A stretch of DNA of 64,000 nt, taken from contig JANQMH010000069.1 of the NCBI GenBank assembly GCA_028280195.1, forward strand, positions 18,985-82,984, in the 5' to 3' direction. The stretch is from Exilibacterium sp. Lineage in GTDB: Bacteria; Pseudomonadota; Gammaproteobacteria; Pseudomonadales; Cellvibrionaceae. The notes beneath the pieces are model-generated. The model was not told the DNA's origin. It was given only the letters and a program-made list of their open reading frames with translations, and did no database searches. A program made the translations under genes and the position numbers. Shown here piece by piece: positions 1 through 9,040 of the stretch. The first letter of the stretch is position 1; every line of letters starts with the position of its first letter.

Positions 1-738
1 GCGCAACGGTAAATAACGCGACTGCAGCGGATCGCCGCGGCGCAGGAAGCGCATGAATTCTTCGTTGTGACTGTTGACGGCAAAGGAGCGCGGCACCCGC
101 TTGACAAAGGGCCGCAACAGTTCATAGGCCCAGCGCGAATAACTCCAGCCGTAGGAGCGCACCAGCGGCGCCAGCAGCACGATCTGGTGCAGGCCGCGGG
201 CGCCGCGGTGATGGAGGCTGTTGTGATGAAGGCTGTTGTAATGAAGATAGTTGAGTATGGCGGCAGCGCCGGTGCTCTGGGCGACGACATGACAGGGCGG
301 CGGCACCTTGCCCAGGCACAGCTGCAGGCAGTCGCCCAGCGCCTCGCGATACTCGTCGAAAGAATCGATACAGGCGCGCTCGCCGCTGCTGAGACCGTGG
401 CCCGGCAGGTCGGCAATGGCCACAGCGAACTGGTTCTGCAGCAAAAAGCGAATGATATGCTGGTAAACCCCGGCGTGATCGAAGTAACCGTGTACCAGGA
501 ACACACAGCCGCGCGCCACGTCCGGCGACCAGTAGTGCATCGACAGCGTGTAGTTGCCGGCCCGCACCCGACCGAAACGGTGGCTGATACCGTCGAGTGC
601 CTTGGCGAAATTGATCTGGTAATAATTCAGATAGGCCTGCACATCCCTGCCCGCCAGCCAGTCACTCTGGTCGGCGGAAAAGGAAAAGGCCGGCATGCCG
701 GCCACCACGCGTTTGAGCGCCGCCGCTTTCAAGGTCAT
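1..738 (-). CDS. alpha/beta hydrolase (Hydrolase_4/lysophospholipase-like), C-terminus cut by window edge
   Basis: The reading frame is open from an ATG at 738 down to base 1 with no stop, so 246 residues are visible and the C-terminus lies outside. The protein has the look of the serine aminopeptidase S33 / monoacylglycerol lipase-like group: a VFLVHGYFDH oxyanion-hole segment near residue 78 and a nucleophile elbow AQSTG near residue 150. The first elbow residue is Ala rather than the usual Gly. No signal peptide is seen. It starts 24 bases after the aldolase stop on the same strand and may be the last gene of that operon. A 15-base tandem duplication (211-240) gives a repeated NSLHH just after the nucleophile helix. 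The substrate cannot be told; the fold assignment is fairly sure. Confidence 0.8.
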   Translation of the reverse strand, partial: MTLKAAALKRVVAGMPAFSFSADQSDWLAGRDVQAYLNYYQINFAKALDGISHRFGRVRAGNYTLSMHYWSPDVARGCVFLVHGYFDHAGVYQHIIRFLLQNQFAVAIADLPGHGLSSGERACIDSFDEYREALGDCLQLCLGKVPPPCHVVAQSTGAAAILNYLHYNSLHHNSLHHRGARGLHQIVLLAPLVRSYGWSYSRWAYELLRPFVKRVPRSFAVNSHNEEFMRFLRRGDPLQSRYLPLR

Positions 739-761
739 GCGTGCAGGCTTGGGCCGGACAC

Positions 762-1826
762 TCAGCGAACCTGCGGGTCGAGTTCACCGCTGTCATAGCG
801 GCCGCACATGGCCTCCAGGCCGATCGGTTTGATTTTATCGGCATTGCCGGCTGTGCCAAAAGCCTGGTAGCGGTCGATACAGATATCGCGCATTGCCGCG
901 ACGGTTTCCTTGAGATATTTGCGCGGATCGAACTCGCTGCGGTTGTGGGCCATAAAACGGCGAATGGCGCCGGTGGAAGCCAGGCGCAAATCGGTATCGA
1001 TATTGACTTTGCGCACGCCGTGGCGAATGCCCTCGCGGATCTGTTCCACCGGCACGCCGTAGGTCTCGGGAATATCGCCGCCGAATTCGTTGATGACTGC
1101 CAGCCATTCCTGCGGCACTGACGACGAACCGTGCATCACCAGATGGGTATCGGGAATGCGGCTGTGAATTTCCCTGATGCGGTCGATGGCGAGAATATCG
1201 CCGGTCGGCGGCCGGGAAAACTTGTAGGCGCCATGAGAGGTGCCGCAGGCAATTGCCAGGGCGTCGACCTTGGTGGCGGCGACAAACTGCGCCGCCTCCT
1301 CCGGATCGGTCAACAGCTGCTCGCGGCTGAGTTTGCCGGCGGCACCGACACCGTCCTCCTCGCCCGCTTCGCCGGTTTCCAGTGAACCGAGGCAACCCAG
1401 TTCACCCTCCACTGAAACACCACAGGCGTGGGCCATGGCAACCGCCAGACTGGTGACCTCGACATTGTAATCGTAACAGGCCGGCGTTTTGCCGTCCTCG
1501 CGCAGCGAGCCGTCCATCATTACCGATGAAAAGCCCAGCTGTATGGAACGCTGGCACACCGCCGGCGAGGTGCCGTGATCCTGGTGCATGACCACCGGGA
1601 TATGGGGAAATTCTTCGATCGCCGCCAGAATCAAATGCCGCAAAAACGGCGCCCCGGCATATTTGCGCGCCCCTGCCGAGGCCTGCACGATAACCGGTGA
1701 GCGGGTTTTGTCGGCGGCCTCCATAATCGCGCGCATCTGCTCGAGATTATTGACATTGAAGGCCGGCACGCCATAGTCGTGCTCGGCGGCGTGATCCAAT
1801 AGCTGGCGCAAACTGATAAGAGCCAT
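762..1826 (-). CDS. fba: fructose-bisphosphate aldolase, class II
   Basis: Cleaves fructose-1,6-bisphosphate to dihydroxyacetone phosphate and glyceraldehyde-3-phosphate in glycolysis and runs in reverse in gluconeogenesis. At 354 aa it has the length of the zinc-dependent class II enzymes of the Calvin-cycle subtype. Visible family marks are the N-terminal [10 protein letters not shown], the metal ligands in HQDHG (about residues 81-84), the GTSHGAYK segment with a further ligand His, VMHGSSSVP, and the phosphate-binding KVNIDTD near the C-terminal third. It follows pgk after about 40 bases in the run tkt-epd-pgk-fba, the same grouping as the epd-pgk-fba operon of enterics. Assignment is firm; the exact subtype is from memory of the family. 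Confidence 0.97.
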   Translation of the reverse strand: MALISLRQLLDHAAEHDYGVPAFNVNNLEQMRAIMEAADKTRSPVIVQASAGARKYAGAPFLRHLILAAIEEFPHIPVVMHQDHGTSPAVCQRSIQLGFSSVMMDGSLREDGKTPACYDYNVEVTSLAVAMAHACGVSVEGELGCLGSLETGEAGEEDGVGAAGKLSREQLLTDPEEAAQFVAATKVDALAIACGTSHGAYKFSRPPTGDILAIDRIREIHSRIPDTHLVMHGSSSVPQEWLAVINEFGGDIPETYGVPVEQIREGIRHGVRKVNIDTDLRLASTGAIRRFMAHNRSEFDPRKYLKETVAAMRDICIDRYQAFGTAGNADKIKPIGLEAMCGRYDSGELDPQVR

Positions 1827-1867
1827 AGGGGTATTCCTTTATTCTTGTTGAAAAGCCAGTTGCAAAA

Positions 1868-3031
1868 CTAATCGCCGGCGCGCTGTTCCAGCATCGCAAC
1901 CGCTGGCAGCGTTTTGCCCTCGACATACTCCAGGAAGGCACCGCCGCCGGTGGATATATAAGACACGTTATCGGTGATGCCGTATTTGTCCACCGCCGCC
2001 AGGGTGTCGCCGCCGCCGGCGATGGAAAAACCCTCGCTGTCGGCGATGGCCCGGGACAGCACCCGGGTGCCCTCGCCAAACTGATCGAACTCGAAGACAC
2101 CGACCGGGCCGTTCCAGATAATGGTTTTGGCCCCGGCCAGTATCTGCGCCAGCCGTGCCGCTGACTGCGGGCCGATATCGAAAATCATCTCGTCGTCCTG
2201 CACATCCGCCGCCGGCTTGATGGCCGCCGCCGCGGTTTCCGCAAACTCTTTGCCCACCACCACGTCAGTTGGCAGCGGAATGTCGGTTTTTGCCATCAGC
2301 GCGCGGGCCTGATCGATCAACTCGGCCTCGCACAGCGACTTGCCCACCGGCAGCCCGCTGGCGGCCAGAAACGTATTGGCGATACCGCCGCCGACAATCA
2401 GCTGGTCCACCTTGGCGGACAGACTCTCCAGCACCGTCAGTTTGGTCGACACTTTGGAGCCGCCGACAATGGCCACCAGCGGCCGGGCCGGATTGGCCAG
2501 CGCTGTTCGCAGCGCCTCGAGTTCGCCGGCCAGCAGCGGGCCGGCACAGGCCAGCGGCGCAAAACGGGCGACCCCGTGGGTGGAGGCCTGTGCGCGGTGG
2601 GCGGTACCGAAGGCATCCATGACAAACACATCGCACAGCGCCGCATAGGCTCTGGCCAGGGGTTCCTCGTCACGCTTTTCGCCGCGGTTGAAGCGCACAT
2701 TCTCCAGCAATACCAGTTCGCCGTCGGCCAGCTCGAGGCCGTCGCGCCAGTCCGCCACCACGCGAATCTCGCGCCCGAGCAGCTTGCCCATATGCGCCGC
2801 TACCGGCTGCAGGGAGAAGGCCTGGTCGAACTCGCCCTCCGTGGGGCGGCCCAGGTGGGACATCACCATCACTTTGGCGCCGGCCTGCAAGGCGCTGCGG
2901 ACCGTGGGCAGCGACGCGCGGATACGGGCGTCGGAGCTTACCGCGCCGTCCTTTACCGGCACATTGAGATCCTGGCGGATCAGCACGCGCTTGCCGGCCA
3001 GGTCCAGATCGGTCATTAACTTAACTGCCAT
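1868..3031 (-). CDS. pgk: phosphoglycerate kinase
   Basis: Transfers phosphate between 1,3-bisphosphoglycerate and ADP in the cytoplasm. The 387-aa protein has the normal bacterial length. The N-domain shows RQDLNVP and the substrate-binding SHLGRP (about residue 59), then LLENVRF and DAFGTAHR; the C-domain shows the nucleotide-binding [18 protein letters not shown] and the Gly-rich loop GGGDTLAA. The chosen ATG has a second in-frame ATG five codons later ([10 protein letters not shown]), which would also fit family N-termini. It lies 19 bases after the GAPDH-type gene and 41 before fba, all on the minus strand, so co-transcription is likely. Confidence 0.98.
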   Translation of the reverse strand: MAVKLMTDLDLAGKRVLIRQDLNVPVKDGAVSSDARIRASLPTVRSALQAGAKVMVMSHLGRPTEGEFDQAFSLQPVAAHMGKLLGREIRVVADWRDGLELADGELVLLENVRFNRGEKRDEEPLARAYAALCDVFVMDAFGTAHRAQASTHGVARFAPLACAGPLLAGELEALRTALANPARPLVAIVGGSKVSTKLTVLESLSAKVDQLIVGGGIANTFLAASGLPVGKSLCEAELIDQARALMAKTDIPLPTDVVVGKEFAETAAAAIKPAADVQDDEMIFDIGPQSAARLAQILAGAKTIIWNGPVGVFEFDQFGEGTRVLSRAIADSEGFSIAGGGDTLAAVDKYGITDNVSYISTGGGAFLEYVEGKTLPAVAMLEQRAGD

Positions 3032-3050
3032 ACAAGGCCTCCAGATAGCA

Positions 3051-4145
3051 TTAGTCCAACAGAGCGGCCCAGTAGGCGGCCACGTCGATCATGCGATTGG
3101 CATAACCCCACTCATTGTCGAACCAGGTCAATACTTTTACCAGGCGCCTGCCCGCCACCCGGGTCTGACCGGCATCGACCACGCCGGAGCGGCGGTCGTG
3201 ATTGAAATCGCAGGATGCCAGCAGCTCCTCGGTGTAACCCAGCACGCCGTCAAAGCCATTGTCGGCGGCCGCCTGCAGGCAGGCATTGACCTGGGACACA
3301 TCCACATCGCGCTGCACCACCAGCGACAGATCGATGGCGGAAACGTTGACCGTGGGCACACGCATGGCCTGGGCCTCAAAGCGGCCGGCCAGTTCTGGCA
3401 GCACCCGTTCGATACCCCGCGCCAGACCGGTATCGACCGGGATAATGGATTGAAACACCGAGCGGGTCTTGCGCAGATCCGTGTGGTGGTAGGCGTCGAT
3501 CACCGGCTGATCGTTCATGGCCGAGTGAATGGTGGTGATAACACCGCTGTCGATACCAAAGGCATCGCGCAGGCTCTTGATGACCGGCACGATGCAGTTG
3601 GTGGTGCAGGCGGCGTTGGAGACAATGCGGTGTTGCGGGTTCAGCGACTGCTGGTTGACGCCGTAAATAATCGTGGCGTCGACATCCGCCCGCGCCGGCT
3701 GCGAGAACAGCACCCGCCCGGCACCGCGGGCGATATGCCGTTCGGCCTCGCGGCGATCGGAGAAGGCTCCGGTACATTCCAGCACCATGTCCACACCCAG
3801 TTCGGCCCAGGGCAGCTCCTCCACCTGCTCGCAGTGCAGTACCTGGATGGTATCGCCGTCGATACGCAATGTGTCGTTGTCGGCGCTGACATCAGCGGGA
3901 AAACGCCCGTGGGTGGAATCGTACTTGGTCAGATGGGCAATGGTCTTGCAGTCGGCCAGTTCATTGATCGCCACGATCTTCAGGCTGTCCTCTTTCAGGC
4001 CACCCTTGTTCGGGCCACCCTGCTTGCGGCCGCGCTCCGGGCCACCAGCGACCGACACCGCCGACCACTGCCGGCGCTCGTAGAGGGCGCGCAGGATACA
4101 GCGCCCGATACGGCCATAGCCATTGATTGCGACTCGCATGCTCAT
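3051..4145 (-). CDS. epd: erythrose-4-phosphate dehydrogenase / GAPDH family protein with an N-terminal insertion
   Basis: NAD-dependent dehydrogenase of the GapA/Epd family. The N-terminal Rossmann motif INGYGRIGR, the catalytic segment [39 protein letters not shown] and the end [12 protein letters not shown] are all present. The TIHSAMNDQ and FNHD segments resemble enteric Epd (pyridoxal phosphate synthesis, oxidising erythrose-4-phosphate) more than GapA, and the neighbours tkt-pgk-fba match the known epd-pgk-fba grouping. Since no other gapA is in view it could also serve glycolysis. Odd feature: about 27 extra residues (roughly 28-54, Gly/Lys/Pro-rich) sit between the first helix and the second strand (KIVAINE). 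Length 364 against about 340 for the family. Confidence 0.9.
   Translation of the reverse strand: MSMRVAINGYGRIGRCILRALYERRQWSAVSVAGGPERGRKQGGPNKGGLKEDSLKIVAINELADCKTIAHLTKYDSTHGRFPADVSADNDTLRIDGDTIQVLHCEQVEELPWAELGVDMVLECTGAFSDRREAERHIARGAGRVLFSQPARADVDATIIYGVNQQSLNPQHRIVSNAACTTNCIVPVIKSLRDAFGIDSGVITTIHSAMNDQPVIDAYHHTDLRKTRSVFQSIIPVDTGLARGIERVLPELAGRFEAQAMRVPTVNVSAIDLSLVVQRDVDVSQVNACLQAAADNGFDGVLGYTEELLASCDFNHDRRSGVVDAGQTRVAGRRLVKVLTWFDNEWGYANRMIDVAAYWAALLD
3984..4064 (-). repeat. low-complexity insertion in epd with repeated GGCCACC units
   Basis: Plus-strand copies of GGCCACC lie near 3998, 4013 and 4040 with different spacers. They encode the Gly-Pro-Lys-Arg rich segment ([17 protein letters not shown]) that enteric Epd lacks. 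The frame is kept. It looks like an expansion of short repeats in place. Confidence 0.55.
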
Positions 4146-4174
4146 AGGATGACGTACCCGGCGTTCAAACGCAC

Positions 4175-6175
4175 CTAGTCCAGCAGCTCCCTGGCGGCAG
4201 CGACCACATTCTCCACGGTAAAACCGAAGTGCTCCATCACCTGGCCGCCGGGCGCCGACTCACCGAAACTGTTCATGCCAACGATGCGGCCGTCGAGGCC
4301 GACATATTTGTACCAGAAATCCTCGTGCGCCGCCTCCACCGCAAGCCGGGCGCTGACCGCCAGCGGCAGCACCGCCTCGCGGTAAGTCGCGTCCTGGGCA
4401 TCGAATACCGAGGTACAGGGCATGGAGACCACCCGCACCGCATGCCCGGCTTCACCGAGCTGCAGCGCCGCCTCAACCGCCAGCTGCACTTCGGAGCCGG
4501 TGGCAATCAGAATCATATCCGGGCTGCCGTCGCAGTCTCTGAGTATATAACCGCCGCGGCCGACCGCCGCCAGCTGCGCCTCGCTGCGCGACTGCGGCTG
4601 CAGGCCCTGGCGGCTGAAGACCAGGGCACTGGGGCCGTCGCGCTGTTCGATTGCCGCTTTCCAGGCCACTGCCGATTCCACCGTATCGCAGGGGCGCCAG
4701 GTGTGCAGCCCGGGGGTGGCGCGCAGCGCGGTCAGCTGCTCAACCGGCTGGTGGGTGGGGCCATCCTCGCCCAGGCCGATGGAGTCGTGAGTATAGACAA
4801 AAATACTCTGCTGCTTCATCAGCGCCGCCATGCGCACGGCATTGCGGGCATATTCCATAAACATCAGGAAGGTGCCACCGTAATTGATGAAGCCCCCGTG
4901 CAGCGCGATGCCGTTCATAATGGCGCTCATGGCGAATTCACGCACGCCGTAGTAGATATAGTTGCCACTGGCATCCGCCGCACTGACGCCCCTGGCGCCG
5001 GACCACAGTGTCAGATTGGAGCCGGCCAGATCGGCCGAGCCGCCGAGCAGTTCCGGCAGCTCCGGACCAAAGGCATTGAGGCAGTTTTGCGAGGCCTTGC
5101 GGCTGGCCACTTTCTCCATGGCCTCCTGAGTCTGGCGGATATAGGCTTCGGCGCGCTCGCCAAACCCCTGTGGCAGGTCGCCCTCGAGCAGGCGGCGCTC
5201 GAATTCCGCCGCCAGTTGCGGGTGCTGCTGGCGATAGGCCGCCAGGCGGGCATTCCAGCCGGCCTCCGCCGCCTCGCCCTTCTGCTCGGCGTTCCAGCCG
5301 GCATAAATGTCCGCGGGTATTGCAAACGGCGGATACTCCCAGCCCAGGGTCTGCCGCGCCAGCGCCACTTCCTCCTCGCCCAGGGGTGCGCCGTGACAGC
5401 TCTCCTTGCCCTGCTTGTTGGGGGCGCCGAAGCCGATTACGGTCTTGCAGCAGATCAGCGTCGGCCTGCTGTCGTCGGCGCGCGCCTGCTCGATCGCGCT
5501 TTTGATGGCGCCGCTGTCGTGGCCGTCGACAGCCGCAATCACATGCCAGCCGTAAGCCTCAAAGCGCCCGGGCGTATCATCGGTAAACCAGTTCTGCACC
5601 TCGCCGTCGATGGAGATGCCGTTGTCGTCGTAAAACGCGACTAATTTGCCCAGCCCGAGGGTGCCGGCCAGTGAGCAGGCCTCGTGGGAGATACCCTCCA
5701 TCAGGCAGCCGTCGCCGAGAAACACATAGGTGTAGTGATCGACAGGCGTGTGGCCGGGGCGGTTGAACTGCGCCGCCAGCACCTTCTCGGACAGCGCCAT
5801 ACCCACGGCGTTGGCGAGACCCTGGCCGAGCGGCCCGGTAGTGGTCTCGACCCCGGGCGCATAGCCGCATTCGGGGTGCCCCGGCGTTTTCGAGTGCAGC
5901 TGGCGGAAGTTTTTCAACTCCTCCACAGGCAGATCGTAGCCGCTCAGATGCAACAGTGAATAGATCAGCATGGAGCCGTGGCCGTTGGACATGACAAAGC
6001 GGTCGCGATCCGGCCAGTGGGGATTTTTCGGGTTGTGTTTGAGAAAGTCGTTCCACAGCACTTCGGCGATATCGGCCATGCCCATCGGCGCCCCCGGGTG
6101 ACCGCTTTTGGCTTTTTGAACCGCATCCATACTGAGGGCGCGGATAGCATTGGCAAGTTGAGTGCGGGAGGGCAT
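4175..6175 (-). CDS. tkt: transketolase
   Basis: Thiamine-diphosphate enzyme that moves two-carbon units between sugar phosphates in the pentose phosphate pathway. The 666-aa length is normal. Visible parts: N-terminal [20 protein letters not shown], the substrate/TPP site PGHPEC and [15 protein letters not shown], the TPP motif beginning GDGCLMEG with the following DDN (about residues 155-187), the central [15 protein letters not shown] and the C-terminal domain starting near residue 530. It is first in the minus-strand run tkt-epd-pgk-fba, 29 bases ahead of epd, so its upstream region (6176-6400) should hold the operon promoter. Confidence 0.98.
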   Translation of the reverse strand: MPSRTQLANAIRALSMDAVQKAKSGHPGAPMGMADIAEVLWNDFLKHNPKNPHWPDRDRFVMSNGHGSMLIYSLLHLSGYDLPVEELKNFRQLHSKTPGHPECGYAPGVETTTGPLGQGLANAVGMALSEKVLAAQFNRPGHTPVDHYTYVFLGDGCLMEGISHEACSLAGTLGLGKLVAFYDDNGISIDGEVQNWFTDDTPGRFEAYGWHVIAAVDGHDSGAIKSAIEQARADDSRPTLICCKTVIGFGAPNKQGKESCHGAPLGEEEVALARQTLGWEYPPFAIPADIYAGWNAEQKGEAAEAGWNARLAAYRQQHPQLAAEFERRLLEGDLPQGFGERAEAYIRQTQEAMEKVASRKASQNCLNAFGPELPELLGGSADLAGSNLTLWSGARGVSAADASGNYIYYGVREFAMSAIMNGIALHGGFINYGGTFLMFMEYARNAVRMAALMKQQSIFVYTHDSIGLGEDGPTHQPVEQLTALRATPGLHTWRPCDTVESAVAWKAAIEQRDGPSALVFSRQGLQPQSRSEAQLAAVGRGGYILRDCDGSPDMILIATGSEVQLAVEAALQLGEAGHAVRVVSMPCTSVFDAQDATYREAVLPLAVSARLAVEAAHEDFWYKYVGLDGRIVGMNSFGESAPGGQVMEHFGFTVENVVAAARELLD

Positions 6176-6406
6176 GGGCTCTGGGCTCCTGTCGATAGAA
6201 GAAAGGGCGGAACTAGAAGGGGCGCCATTTTCGCTTACCGCGCGGGCGGGGTCAAAGGTATGGCTGGATATTTTCTGAACGGGCAGTGGTCCTTTTCATT
6301 CAACCACCTCCGGTTGGTCATTCGAGAGCTATCCACAATATGAAGTCCAAATATGGGATCGGAGTCGAATGGCATGACTTTGAGAAACAGCGGTGGTGGC
6401 CGACCC

Positions 6407-6523
6407 GGCCCTAACCCGGTCAGGGTCTGGGGGTCGAGACCCGCCGTAAACCCATCCGTGGGGGCTTCACGCCAGCATCCCTGCTGGCGAGAGTCTCGAC
6501 CCCCAGACCCTGACCGGGTTAGG
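6407..6523. repeat. 117-base intergenic element with perfect 34-base inverted arms
   Basis: The left arm (6407-6440) and right arm (6490-6523) are exact reverse complements over 34 bases, and partly matching CACCACCGC sequence continues outside them. The 49-base loop holds a smaller hairpin (CCAGCATCCCTGCTGG). There is no coding frame and no T-tract, so it is more like a REP/MITE-type intergenic element than a simple terminator. Whether other copies exist in the genome cannot be seen here. Confidence 0.8.
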
Positions 6524-6652
6524 GCCTACCACCGCGGTTTCAACAATATCTGTTGAGAACGCTGGAGATAGGTCCGCCGCTGGACAGGGCTTTCAGAAAC
6601 TCTCGCCAGCTGGAGAGCTGCTGCCGGCCGGGCCCGATGCGATTCACAATCT

Positions 6653-6672
6653 ATATCAAAATATTTTGATAT
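6653..6672. promoter_or_regulatory. perfect 20-base palindrome, likely operator of the ArsR-type gene
   Basis: ATATCAAAATATTTTGATAT is its own reverse complement and ends 31 bases before the start of the ArsR-family gene. Position and symmetry fit a dimeric winged-helix repressor site, probably autoregulatory. No second copy was noticed directly ahead of metK. Confidence 0.6.
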
Positions 6673-6703
6673 GCCACCACATCCCTGCTAGACTCCGGCG
6701 ACT

Positions 6704-7711
6704 ATGGTCGAAACCACTGCGGTGCTCAAAGCAGCCGATAGCGGGCAGACGCCCTACCGGCAACTGGCCACACAGCTGAAAGCGGCCGGGGATCCGTTGC
6801 GGCTGGAAATATTGCGGGTACTGGCGAAGGATTCCTATGGCGTGCTGGAGCTGGGCCGCATCTTCGATATCAGGCAATCGGGTATGAGTCACCACCTGAA
6901 AGTGCTGGCCAACGCCGGGCTGGTGGCCACGCGGCGCGAGGGCAACTCGATTTTTTATCGCCGCGCCGCCACGGCACTCGACGAAGACACCCGCCAACTG
7001 CAGAACTCTCTCTATCTGGCTCTGGACCGGCAGCCGCTGAGCGGGCAGGTCAAAACCAGGCTGGCGCGAGTACAGGCGGAGCGCGCCGAGGCATCAAAGC
7101 AGTTCTTTGCCGAAAATGCCGATAAATTCCGCGAGCAGCAGGACCTGATCGCCAGCTACCCGGTCTACGCCGAGCAGGTACAGGAGCTGCTGACTCACAC
7201 CCCGCTGCCGGCCACCGCCTGCGCCCTGGAGGTCGGACCCGGTGAAGGCGAGTTCCTGGCGGTGCTGGCGCCCCGCTTCGAACAGGTGGCGGCACTGGAC
7301 AATGCCGCCTCCATGCTGGATAAGGCGCGCGCCCGCGCCGCAGCGGCAGGGCTGGACAATATCAGCTTCATCTGCGGCGACACCGGCGAGGCGCGCCGCA
7401 GGCGGCTGGCCGCCGACTGTGTCGTGGTGAACATGGTGCTGCATCACACACCGTCGCCGGCCGCCATATTTCAGGATATCAGCGCGCTGCTGCGACCGGG
7501 CGCTGCAGTGCTGATTACGGATTTGTGCCGCCACGACCAGAGCTGGGCGCGCGAGGCCTGCGGCGATTTATGGCTGGGCTTCGACCCCCAGGATTTTTCC
7601 GGCTGGGCGGCCAACGCCGGCCTGGAGGAGGGCCAGAGCGTCTATTTTGCCCTGCGCAACGGCTTCCAGATTCAGCTGCGGCAGTTTTTCAAGCCGGCGC
7701 GGCCGCCCTGA
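6704..7711 (+). CDS. ArsR-family regulator fused to a SAM-dependent methyltransferase domain (SahR-like)
   Basis: The 335-aa protein has two parts. Residues about 20-95 form an ArsR winged helix (AAGDPLRLEILRVL, then the recognition helix region RQSGMSHHLKVLANAGLV and the wing RREGNSIFYRR). Residues about 165-300 form a Rossmann methyltransferase with motif I LEVGPGEGEFL and VVNMVLHHT. It lacks the Cys metal-binding pair of ArsR itself. It stands just ahead of metK, ahcY and metF on the same strand. An ArsR-type repressor of the SAM/SAH cycle, SahR, is known from Proteobacteria, some with a fused methyltransferase domain; this is inferred to be such a protein that senses SAH or SAM. It could instead be a true methyltransferase. 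Confidence 0.8.
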   Translation: MVETTAVLKAADSGQTPYRQLATQLKAAGDPLRLEILRVLAKDSYGVLELGRIFDIRQSGMSHHLKVLANAGLVATRREGNSIFYRRAATALDEDTRQLQNSLYLALDRQPLSGQVKTRLARVQAERAEASKQFFAENADKFREQQDLIASYPVYAEQVQELLTHTPLPATACALEVGPGEGEFLAVLAPRFEQVAALDNAASMLDKARARAAAAGLDNISFICGDTGEARRRRLAADCVVVNMVLHHTPSPAAIFQDISALLRPGAAVLITDLCRHDQSWAREACGDLWLGFDPQDFSGWAANAGLEEGQSVYFALRNGFQIQLRQFFKPARPP

Positions 7712-7770
7712 GCGCGGCCCTCGGGATGCGTACTATACTAATCAGTACCCATTCGGAGGCTGAGGAATAA

Positions 7771-7793
7771 CTAGTGACTAGTGACTAGTGACT
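7771..7793. repeat. 7-base tandem repeat CTAGTGA, three copies plus a partial
   Basis: Three head-to-tail copies of CTAGTGA lie in the gap ahead of metK. The same word appears again as CTAGTGACTAG near the window end (63986-63996), with an inverted TCACTAG at 63968. Confidence 0.75.
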
Positions 7794-7841
7794 GAATTTA
7801 ACACCAACAGATCAGGACACAATTTCTGGAGAATAGCGAAA

Positions 7842-8996
7842 ATGTCTGAGTATTCCGTCTTCACCTCCGAATCGGTATCGGAGGGTCACCCCGATAAAAT
7901 GGCCGACCAGATTTCCGATGCTGTACTGGACGCCATTATCAAGGACGACGCCAATGCCCGCGTGGCGGTGGAAACACTGGTGAAAACCGGTATGGCGATC
8001 GTCGCCGGCGAGGTCCGCACCTCCACCTATATCGATCTGGAGGATCTGATTCGCAGCGTTATCCTGGATATCGGCTACAACTCCAGCGAGGTCGGTTTTG
8101 ACGGCGCCTCCTGTGCCGTACTCAACGCCATCGGCAAGCAGTCATCGGATATCGCCATGGGCGTGGACGAGGCCACCGACAAGGATATGGGCGCCGGCGA
8201 CCAGGGCCTGATGTTCGGCTACGCCACCAATGAAACCGACGTGCTGATGCCGGCGCCGATTTACTATTCCCACCGCCTGGTGGAGCGCCAGGCGCATCTG
8301 CGCAAACAGGGCGTGCTGCCGTGGCTGCGCCCGGACGCCAAAAGCCAGGTAACGCTGCGCTACGAGAACGGCAAGCCGATCGCCGTCGATGCCGTGGTAC
8401 TGTCAACGCAGCACGATCCGGATGTCAGCCAGGAAAACATCCGCGAAGCGGTAATGGATGAAATCATCAAGCACACCCTGCCGGGGGAATGGCTGCACGC
8501 CGACACCCGCTATCACATCAATCCCACCGGCAACTTCGTCATCGGCGGCCCGGTCGGCGACTGCGGGCTGACCGGCCGCAAGATCATTGTCGACACCTAC
8601 GGCGGCATGGCCCGCCACGGCGGCGGCGCCTTCTCCGGCAAAGACCCCTCCAAGGTGGACCGCTCCGCTGCCTATGCCGGCCGCTACGTGGCGAAGAACA
8701 TCGTCGCCGCCGGCCTGGCCGATCGCTGCGAAATTCAGATTTCCTACGCCATCGGTGTGGCCGAGCCGACTTCGATATCCGTCAATACCTTCGCCACCGG
8801 CAAGGTCGACGACGACCACATTGTGGAACTGGTGCGCGAACACTTCGACCTGCGCCCGCGCGGGCTGATTGACATGCTCGACCTCAAGCGCCCGATCTAC
8901 CGCGACACTGCCGCCTACGGCCATTTCGGCCGCGAGGGCGACAACTTTACCTGGGAAAAAACCGACAAAGCCGAACTGCTGAAGTCTGTGCTTTGA
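7842..8996 (+). CDS. metK: S-adenosylmethionine synthase
   Basis: Makes SAM from methionine and ATP. The 384-aa protein begins [19 protein letters not shown]; an upstream in-frame ATG at 7788 was rejected because it adds 18 residues not found in the family and falls in the CTAGTGA repeat, whereas the ATG at 7842 has a GGAG 11 bases upstream. Signatures include [16 protein letters not shown] at the N-terminus, [12 protein letters not shown] (about residue 118) and the P-loop-like [19 protein letters not shown] (about residue 260). It lies between the ArsR-type regulator and ahcY on one strand, so the step that makes SAM and the step that clears its product are side by side. Confidence 0.98.
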   Translation: MSEYSVFTSESVSEGHPDKMADQISDAVLDAIIKDDANARVAVETLVKTGMAIVAGEVRTSTYIDLEDLIRSVILDIGYNSSEVGFDGASCAVLNAIGKQSSDIAMGVDEATDKDMGAGDQGLMFGYATNETDVLMPAPIYYSHRLVERQAHLRKQGVLPWLRPDAKSQVTLRYENGKPIAVDAVVLSTQHDPDVSQENIREAVMDEIIKHTLPGEWLHADTRYHINPTGNFVIGGPVGDCGLTGRKIIVDTYGGMARHGGGAFSGKDPSKVDRSAAYAGRYVAKNIVAAGLADRCEIQISYAIGVAEPTSISVNTFATGKVDDDHIVELVREHFDLRPRGLIDMLDLKRPIYRDTAAYGHFGREGDNFTWEKTDKAELLKSVL

Positions 8997-9040
8997 TCTG
9001 CCGGCACAGACTCGAAACCTGATCAAACGGAGATGTATCC

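Larger units (their letters stand above)
6176..6703. other. 528-base intergenic region between divergent tkt and the ArsR-type gene
   Basis: No credible gene. It contains, in order, the presumed promoter side of tkt, the large inverted repeat at 6407-6523, and a 20-base palindrome at 6653-6672 just ahead of the ArsR-type gene. Confidence 0.7.

Noticed and set aside
6407..6523. CRISPR or terminator reading of the large inverted repeat
   Set aside because: Only two arms in opposite orientation, no regularly spaced direct repeats; no T-run after the stem.
7788..7841. Upstream start of metK at 7788
   Set aside because: The 18 extra residues are not found in the family, fall partly in the CTAGTGA repeat, and the ATG at 7842 has a better ribosome site and the standard N-terminus.
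8997..9040. SAH riboswitch ahead of ahcY
   Set aside because: Only 44 bases separate metK and ahcY, too short for the known SAH riboswitch fold, and no pseudoknot-type pairing is seen.
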